Positions 58,832 through 64,000 of a stretch of DNA of 64,000 nt are shown one piece after another. The notes under the pieces are model-generated. The model did not search any database. It worked only from the letters and a program-made list of their open reading frames with translations, and was not told where the DNA came from. Origin of the DNA: Paraburkholderia sp. BL23I1N1 (GTDB lineage Bacteria; Pseudomonadota; Gammaproteobacteria; Burkholderiales; Burkholderiaceae); the NCBI RefSeq assembly GCF_003610295.1, contig NZ_RAPV01000001.1, forward strand, positions 6,510,001 to 6,574,000. The letters run 5' to 3'. Made by a program: the position numbers and the translations under genes. The first letter of the stretch is position 1; every line of letters starts with the position of its first letter.

Positions 58832-58953
58832 TGCTTCGCGATCAACCTCGCGACCCCGATTCGTTGCAATCCCGCCCCTTCTCCGTGCGAGCCGTCATGT
58901 CTATCACCACCTGGCTGTTCTTTCTGCCCGCGTGCTTCGCGATCAACCTCGCG
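58832..58953. repeat. 21-bp direct repeat spanning the start of the LysE-family gene
   Basis: TGCTTCGCGATCAACCTCGC followed by G occurs at 58832-58852, upstream of the start codon, and again at 58933-58953 inside the coding region, 101 bases apart. Confidence 0.95.
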
Positions 58954-59517
58954 CCCGGCCCCAACAATCTTCTATCGATCAACGTCGCCGCGCGCCACGG
59001 CTTCATGTCGGCCTTCGTGGGCGGCACCGGCCGGCTTGTGGCCTTCGCGTTGATGCTGGGGTTGGCCGCCACCGGCCTCGCGGTCGTGCTGCATGCATCC
59101 GAGTGGTTCTTTCTGGCGATCAAACTCGCCGGCGCCGCCTATCTGATCTGGCTCGCCATCCAGTTGTGGCGCAGCAACGCGCCGGCCATCGATACGACCC
59201 AGCAGGACGACGCGTCGCTCTGGCGCATCGCGCGGCAGGAGTGTCTGGTGGCGGCAGGCAATCCGAAGGCGATTCTGGTTTTCACCGCATTTTTGCCGCA
59301 GTTCGTGGATATCGCCAAGCCGATGCTGCCGCAGTTCGCGGTGCTCGGCGCGAGCTTTCTGATCCTCGAATGGGTGGCGATCGCGCTCTATTCCTGGGCC
59401 GGCATGCACCTTGGCAAGTGGCTCGTTCGCACCAAGGTTCGCCGGTGGTTCAATCGCTGCTGCGGGACGTTTCTGGCGGCAATCGGTGTGAGCTTTTTGC
59501 TGGTTCGGCGGACGTAA
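58897..59517 (+). CDS. LysE/RhtB-family exporter (second copy)
   Basis: A 206-residue six-helix exporter. NLAPGPNNLLSINVAARHGF in helix 1 and GNPKAILVFTAFLPQFV are the family motifs. The ATG at 58897 fits the family; an upstream ATG 11 codons earlier is less likely. Substrate probably an amino acid or derivative. The two LysE genes in this window are not close relatives by sequence. Confidence 0.9.
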   Translation: MSITTWLFFLPACFAINLAPGPNNLLSINVAARHGFMSAFVGGTGRLVAFALMLGLAATGLAVVLHASEWFFLAIKLAGAAYLIWLAIQLWRSNAPAIDTTQQDDASLWRIARQECLVAAGNPKAILVFTAFLPQFVDIAKPMLPQFAVLGASFLILEWVAIALYSWAGMHLGKWLVRTKVRRWFNRCCGTFLAAIGVSFLLVRRT

Positions 59518-59793
59518 CACGCCTGATTCGCAGCGCAATAACAAGTACTAAGCTTACCGAACGATCTCACCTGTCATGCTCCGACTGTACGGCATCCTCT
59601 CGCACCGTCCGTCGGCACCAGCATGCTAGCCGGACCACTGGCGCAACCATAAACGATAGCTAATGTTCGGCCGCAGAAACTTTAACTATCAGCAATTGTC
59701 CTGCACCCCTATGCTCGAAGAATGACCCGCCGCCGCGGCAAGACCCGATGCGGCATTGGGCAAGCGACTTTTCATCGTCACAGGGGCGGCATC

Positions 59794-60771
59794 ATGAAGA
59801 TCTGTATCTTCGGAGCAGGAGCGATTGGCGGTTTGATGGGCGTGCAGTTGGCCCGAGCCGGCGCGGATGTGAGTTTCGTCGCGCGCGGCGCGCATCTTGC
59901 TGCAATGCGCGCGCACGGCGCGCGCCTGATCATGGACGGCGAAACCTATAGCGTGCCGGTACGCTGTACGTCAGACCCGCGCGAACTCGGCGTGCAGGAT
60001 GTCGTGGTCGTCACGCTGAAGGCGCACTCGCTGCCCGGTGTGGTCGACACGATGCAGCCGCTCCTCGGCAAGCACACGGCGATCGTCACCGGCGTCAACG
60101 GCATTCCGTATTGGTACTTTTACCAGCACGGTGGAAAATTCGCCGGCACACGCCTCGCCAGCATCGATCCGGACGGCAGCCAGTGGTCGCGCCTCGGCCC
60201 CGAACGCGCGATCGGCTGTGTGCTGTATCCCGCTGCCGAAATCGTCGAGCCGGGCGTCATCAAGCACGTGTACGGCAAGAAATTCCCGATCGGCGAGCCG
60301 AGCGGTGAACGCACACCGCGCATCCAGCAGTTGCACGAGATCATGCAGGCAGCGGGATTCGACGCGCCGATCCGCGACAATATCCGCGACGAAATCTGGC
60401 TCAAGTTGTGGGGGAATCTGTGCTTCAACCCGATCAGCGCCTTGACGCACGCCACGCTCGACATCCTCACCAGCGACCCCGGCACGCGTGCGGTATCGCG
60501 CACGATGATGCTGGAAGCCAAGCGCATTGCGGATCAGTTCGGCGTGCATTTTCGGGTCGATGTGGAAAAACGTATCGACGGTGCGGGCGCAGTCGGCGTG
60601 CATAAGACCTCGACGCTGGTCGATCTCGAGAATCGCCGTCCGATGGAGATCGATCCGCTATTGACGGTGGTGCAGGAAATGGGCCGTCTCGTTGGCGAGC
60701 CCACGCCGACGATCGACGTCGTGCTTGCTCTCGTCAAACTGCGCGAACGGATGGCATTGCAGGGTGATTGA
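59794..60771 (+). CDS. Ketopantoate reductase family dehydrogenase
   Basis: A 325-residue ApbA/PanE-type protein. The Rossmann motif is GAGAIGGLMGVQLARAGADV and the catalytic lysine region KLWGNLCFNPISALT is typical. In E. coli PanE reduces 2-dehydropantoate to pantoate for coenzyme A, but several paralogues act on other 2-oxo acids. No pan genes are adjacent. The ATG at 59794 has GGGGCGG upstream; the longer frame to 59722 is unlikely. Confidence 0.87.
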   Translation: MKICIFGAGAIGGLMGVQLARAGADVSFVARGAHLAAMRAHGARLIMDGETYSVPVRCTSDPRELGVQDVVVVTLKAHSLPGVVDTMQPLLGKHTAIVTGVNGIPYWYFYQHGGKFAGTRLASIDPDGSQWSRLGPERAIGCVLYPAAEIVEPGVIKHVYGKKFPIGEPSGERTPRIQQLHEIMQAAGFDAPIRDNIRDEIWLKLWGNLCFNPISALTHATLDILTSDPGTRAVSRTMMLEAKRIADQFGVHFRVDVEKRIDGAGAVGVHKTSTLVDLENRRPMEIDPLLTVVQEMGRLVGEPTPTIDVVLALVKLRERMALQGD

Positions 60772-60810
60772 GCGCAGGTTTTCGCTTCGAACGAAGTCTT
60801 AATTTTCAGG

Positions 60811-60844
60811 AAAGGATCGAACGCCACGCGTTCGATCCTTTTTT
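60811..60844 (+). terminator. Intrinsic terminator after the ketopantoate reductase gene
   Basis: A 13-bp perfect stem (AAAGGATCGAACG and complement) with loop CCACG, followed by four T residues. The A run on the other side may let it serve the convergent aldehyde dehydrogenase gene too. Confidence 0.9.
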
Positions 60845-60849
60845 CATGG

Positions 60850-60900
60850 CTATTGATCCGCTATTGATCCGCTATTGATCCCTATTGATCCCTATTGATC
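60850..60900. repeat. Five tandem 10-11 bp repeats at the end of the ALDH gene
   Basis: CTATTGATCC(G) is repeated five times: two 11-base and three 10-base units, immediately after the stop codon of the convergent aldehyde dehydrogenase gene. The ALDH stop codon is the complement of the last CTA. Confidence 0.95.
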
Positions 60901-62346
60901 GATCGCCAGCCACACCGCCTTCGGCTCGGTGAAGTTTTCAATCGCCACGTCGCCATGCTCGCGGCCAAAACCGGAATCGCCGGAACCGCCCCACGGCAGG
61001 CGCACGTCGGTATAGCCGTAGGTATTGATCCACACCGTGCCCGCTTTCAGCTCACGCGCCACCCGATGCACGCGGCCGATATCCGCGCTCCATACGCCGG
61101 CCGCGAGGCTGTACAACGTGCCATTGGCGATACGGATCGCATCGGTTTCGTCGTTGAAGCGAATCACGGATGCCACCGGCCCGAAGATCTCCTCCTGCGA
61201 GATGCGCATTTCATGCTCGACGTTGGCGAACACTGTCGGCTCGACGAAGAAGCCGCGCTCGCCCACACGCGCGCCGCCAGCCACGAGTGACGCGCCTTCG
61301 GCGCGCCCTGTCTCGACATAGCCGAGCACGGTTTTCATCTGCGCGGCGGAGATGAGCGGCCCCATCGACGTTTCGCGCGCAGCCGGATCGCCGACCTTGA
61401 TCGCCTTTGCACGCGCCGCGAGACGCTCGACAACTTCGTCGTAGACATCGCGATGCGCCAGAATGCGCGAGCCGGCCGAACATACCTGGCCGGTGTTGAA
61501 GAAAATTCCCGACGCCGCCGCTCGCACCGCATTGTCGAGATTGGCATCCGGGAAAATCAGGTTCGCCGACTTGCCGCCGAGCTCCAGCGTAACGCGCTTG
61601 AAATTGCCGGCCGCGCCCTGCAAAATACCGCGCCCCACGGAAGGCGAGCCCGTGAACGTTACTTTATCGACGCCGGGATGCGCCACCAGCGCATCGCCGA
61701 CTACCCGCCCCTTGCCAGTGACAATGTTCAGTACTCCCGGCGGAACGCCCGCTTCGAGTGCGAGTTCGCCGATGCGCAACGCGGTTAGCGGCGTAATCTC
61801 CGCCGGTTTGACGATCAGCGTGCAACCGCATGCCAGCGCGGGGGCGATTTTCCACATGCCGATCATCAGCGGGAAATTCCACGGCACAATCGCGGCGACC
61901 ACGCCGACCGGCTCACGCAGCGTGTAAGTCAACGCGTCGGGACGCACCGGCACCACCTGGCCGTTGATCTTGTCGCACCAGCCTGCGTAGTATTCCAGCG
62001 TATCGATCGCCGCGGGAATATCCTGGCGCATCACCGCCGAAATCGGCTTGCCGGCGTCGAGACTTTCGAGTGCGGCGAGCTCGTCCAGATTCGCGCGCAT
62101 CAGGCCGGCGAAACGCATCAGGATGCGGCCTCGTTCGGCCGCCCGAATCGCGTTCCACACTTTCAGCGCGGCACGCGCAGCGAGTACCGCGGTATCGACA
62201 TCGGCGGCGCTGCCTTGCGCAACCAGCGCAATCGGCTCTTCGGTCGCCGGGTTGATGTCGACGGAATATTCGCCCGTGCCGGGCGGCAAACGCTTGCCGT
62301 CGATCAACAGATCATGGCGCCTGAGGTCGGTTTCAGTTTCCATCAT
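60892..62346 (-). CDS. Aldehyde dehydrogenase, betaine/succinate-semialdehyde group
   Basis: A 484-residue NAD(P)-dependent enzyme. The nucleophile is in NTGQVCSAGSR, the general base in LELGGKSANLIF, and PWNFPLM and FGREHGD are conserved. It oxidises an aldehyde to the acid; members of this group use betaine aldehyde, gamma-aminobutyraldehyde and similar substrates. The LysR gene upstream overlaps the start by 14 bases on the same strand, so they are co-transcribed and the LysR protein is its likely regulator. Confidence 0.92.
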   Translation of the reverse strand: MMETETDLRRHDLLIDGKRLPPGTGEYSVDINPATEEPIALVAQGSAADVDTAVLAARAALKVWNAIRAAERGRILMRFAGLMRANLDELAALESLDAGKPISAVMRQDIPAAIDTLEYYAGWCDKINGQVVPVRPDALTYTLREPVGVVAAIVPWNFPLMIGMWKIAPALACGCTLIVKPAEITPLTALRIGELALEAGVPPGVLNIVTGKGRVVGDALVAHPGVDKVTFTGSPSVGRGILQGAAGNFKRVTLELGGKSANLIFPDANLDNAVRAAASGIFFNTGQVCSAGSRILAHRDVYDEVVERLAARAKAIKVGDPAARETSMGPLISAAQMKTVLGYVETGRAEGASLVAGGARVGERGFFVEPTVFANVEHEMRISQEEIFGPVASVIRFNDETDAIRIANGTLYSLAAGVWSADIGRVHRVARELKAGTVWINTYGYTDVRLPWGGSGDSGFGREHGDVAIENFTEPKAVWLAIDQ

Positions 62347-63277
62347 GAAGCTCCTTGTATGGAATGTCGCGTGGGCTGACGGGCAGCGGATCGGCGAGCG
62401 CAGCGAACTGTGCCCACGCCGCCGCTGCGTTGGGTCTGAGGGAGCGGTTGCGGCGTTGCACGAGCAGCGTCGTCAGATTGATCTCAGGAACGAGCGGCCG
62501 GCTCACTAGCGACGCGGCGGGCGCGGGCCAATGTCCACCGACGGGTAAAACGCCGATGCCGATGCCCAGCTCGACCATGCGCGACACCGCCGCGACGTGT
62601 CCGAGTTCCTGCACCGGCCGTCCCTTCATGCCGCGCGCGCCGAGGGCGAGCTCGAACGCCGCGCGCATGCCCGCATCGGCGTTCAGCGTGACAAGCGCCC
62701 AATCCTGCAATGCGCTCCACGCAACGCCGGCGTGCCGCGCCAGCGGATGCGCGGGCGGCATCACCACGTGCAGCGGCGTTGTGAAAACCACTTGCGCGTG
62801 CAACTGATCGGCGCTCAGGGGCTCCGCTACCGAGACCACGCCGAAGTCCACTTCGCCCTGTTCGACGCTCGCGAGCACGTTGCTTTGCGCCTGATCCTTG
62901 ACGGACACGATCAGCTCTGGAAACGCCGACGCGCAGCGGGCAAGCCCCTGCGCCACCCAACTCGACGACAGCACGGGATTGCTCGCCAGCACAACCACGC
63001 CGGTGTGTCCTTCGTAAGCGGCACGCTCCTCGCGCAGCGTCAGATCGATTTCATCGAGCAGGCGGCCGATTCGGCGCTCGAGACTCGCGCCCGCATGAGT
63101 CAGTGCGACCTGGCGGGTGGTGCGGTCGAATAGTTTCAATTCGACCGCGTCTTCAAGTTCGCGCACACAACGGCTCACCGCCGACTGCGTCAGATCGAAC
63201 TCGCGCGCCGCGCGCGTAAAGCTCCGTTCACGCGCGACGGCGACGAACACCTTGAGTTGCTGCAGCGAGACATTCAT
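62333..63277 (-). CDS. LysR-family transcriptional regulator
   Basis: A 314-residue LysR regulator: winged HTH (FVAVARERSFTRAAREFDLT, QSAVSRCVRELE) and a C-terminal effector domain. It precedes and overlaps the aldehyde dehydrogenase gene, so it is probably its activator. The downstream MFS gene begins 31 bases beyond its start in the same direction, making a possible three-gene unit. Confidence 0.9.
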   Translation of the reverse strand: MNVSLQQLKVFVAVARERSFTRAAREFDLTQSAVSRCVRELEDAVELKLFDRTTRQVALTHAGASLERRIGRLLDEIDLTLREERAAYEGHTGVVVLASNPVLSSSWVAQGLARCASAFPELIVSVKDQAQSNVLASVEQGEVDFGVVSVAEPLSADQLHAQVVFTTPLHVVMPPAHPLARHAGVAWSALQDWALVTLNADAGMRAAFELALGARGMKGRPVQELGHVAAVSRMVELGIGIGVLPVGGHWPAPAASLVSRPLVPEINLTTLLVQRRNRSLRPNAAAAWAQFAALADPLPVSPRDIPYKELHDGN

Positions 63278-63307
63278 AACGTCACTGCAGGGCGCGGGCA
63301 GCTCACC

Positions 63308-64000
63308 CTATTCCCCTGACTGTTCGGGCCATTGACTCAGCCGCGAGGACTTGCTGCCGGCGACGGCCAGCACGCCCTGGGGCTCGTTGTGCAATTCGAT
63401 CCAGCGCGAACGCATGGGCGCGAGAATGAACTTCGCCGAGATGCCCGCGGCGATCGTGACGATGGCGGAAACGATAAAGACGAGATTCCAGCCGCCTGTG
63501 GCCGACAGCACCGAAGCAATCGGCACCAGCAGCGACGCCGTACCTTTTGCTGTGTACAGCGTGCCCGCATTTGCCGCCGCATATTTGCTGCCGAACGTGT
63601 CGGCACAGATCGCCGGAAAGATCGAGAAAATTTCGCCCCAGAACAGGAAAATCAGCGCGGCGAACGTCATGAACGCATACGGGTTGCTGCCGTACTGCAT
63701 GAGGCCGAGCAAGGCGAGGCCTTCGCCAATGAAGATCACGAACATCGTGTTTTCACGGCCGAGCTTGTCGGAGATGAAACCGCACAGCGGACGGGTAAAG
63801 CCGTTGCAAATGTTGTCGATAGAAAGCGTGGCGGTCAGCAGCGGCAAGCTCATGCCGAAGATCGTCATCGGGATGCGTGCGAGTCCCCAGTCTTTCGCGA
63901 TCGGACCGATTTGCGCAGTCGCCATCAGGCCGCCCGCCGCCACCGCAACGAACGACACATAGATCACCCAGAACACCGGCGTCTTGATCATCTGGCCCGG
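63308..64000 (-). CDS. OFA-family MFS transporter, C-terminal part (cut by window end)
   Basis: The frame is open to the end of the window; about 230 C-terminal residues are visible, with six membrane helices. PVFWVIYVSFVAVAAGGLMATAQIG and GFISDKLGRENTMFV, with the loop motif between helices, are typical of oxalate:formate antiporter-type carriers. It may share a transcript with the LysR and aldehyde dehydrogenase genes. The substrate is not fixed by sequence; oxalate, formate or another monocarboxylate is likely. Confidence 0.8.
   Translation of the reverse strand, partial: PGQMIKTPVFWVIYVSFVAVAAGGLMATAQIGPIAKDWGLARIPMTIFGMSLPLLTATLSIDNICNGFTRPLCGFISDKLGRENTMFVIFIGEGLALLGLMQYGSNPYAFMTFAALIFLFWGEIFSIFPAICADTFGSKYAAANAGTLYTAKGTASLLVPIASVLSATGGWNLVFIVSAIVTIAAGISAKFILAPMRSRWIELHNEPQGVLAVAGSKSSRLSQWPEQSGE

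Overview
The window reads as chromosomal DNA of a high-GC betaproteobacterium, most likely a Paraburkholderia or close Burkholderia relative. That is an inference from codon bias, protein flavour and a characteristic intergenic hairpin repeat; no rRNA, tRNA or other taxonomic marker gene is present. Coding density is high, most genes are ordinary chromosomal functions, and no prophage or CRISPR array was seen.

Layout. 1-1.4 kb: 3' end of a HipA-type kinase and a bacterial RIO kinase. 1.4-8.4 kb: a six-gene minus-strand operon for beta-glucoside or cello-oligosaccharide uptake and hydrolysis (GH1 glucosidase, binding protein, two permeases, ATPase, LacI repressor) with a perfect 16-bp operator beside the promoter. 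8.5-13.7 kb: a frameshifted DUF2252 gene, two envelope proteins of unknown role (one with a seven-fold DKPA repeat), and a divergent GlxA/FtrA-type regulator and rhodanese. 13.7-18.6 kb: a MHYT-GGDEF-EAL c-di-GMP enzyme, a membrane protein, and a bactofilin / anchored coiled-coil / M23 peptidase cluster. 18.9-23.7 kb: DapA-family aldolase, an aspartate carbamoyltransferase with an N-terminal helix-turn-helix, and an MDR oxidoreductase with divergent LysR. 23.9-27.9 kb: an iron operon (catecholate TonB receptor, Sel1 protein, PiuC) behind a Fur-like palindrome; the receptor has an in-frame TAA. 28.2-33.6 kb: paoABC-type molybdenum aldehyde dehydrogenase, an isochorismatase-fold protein and a MobA-like transferase. 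33.8-41.7 kb: ABC-F ATPase, glycogen phosphorylase, a DUF4130-UdgX fusion under a LexA box, PIG-L deacetylase.

41.7-45.7 kb is a compact three-gene phosphonate operon (PEP mutase fused to a nucleotidyltransferase, phosphonopyruvate decarboxylase, 2-aminoethylphosphonate transaminase). 46.0-48.0 kb is the one clearly mobile region: an IS110-family element inserted at a CT core inside an intergenic hairpin repeat. Its upstream non-coding end folds like the IS621 bridge RNA, and its guide segments match the bases that flank the insertion. 48.2-64 kb carries an MCP, a TRIC-family channel, a class B PBP, a diguanylate cyclase, a GST with divergent TetR, a LexA-box-controlled gene of unknown function, two LysE-family exporters, YigZ, a lipoprotein, a ketopantoate-reductase homologue, an aldehyde dehydrogenase with LysR, and the 3' part of an OFA-type MFS transporter.

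The most interesting observations are the readable bridge-RNA guides of the IS110 element, the unknown SOS gene at 56.2 kb, the helix-turn-helix/ATCase fusion, the phosphonate operon with its nucleotidyltransferase domain, and the lesions in the TonB receptor and DUF2252 genes.
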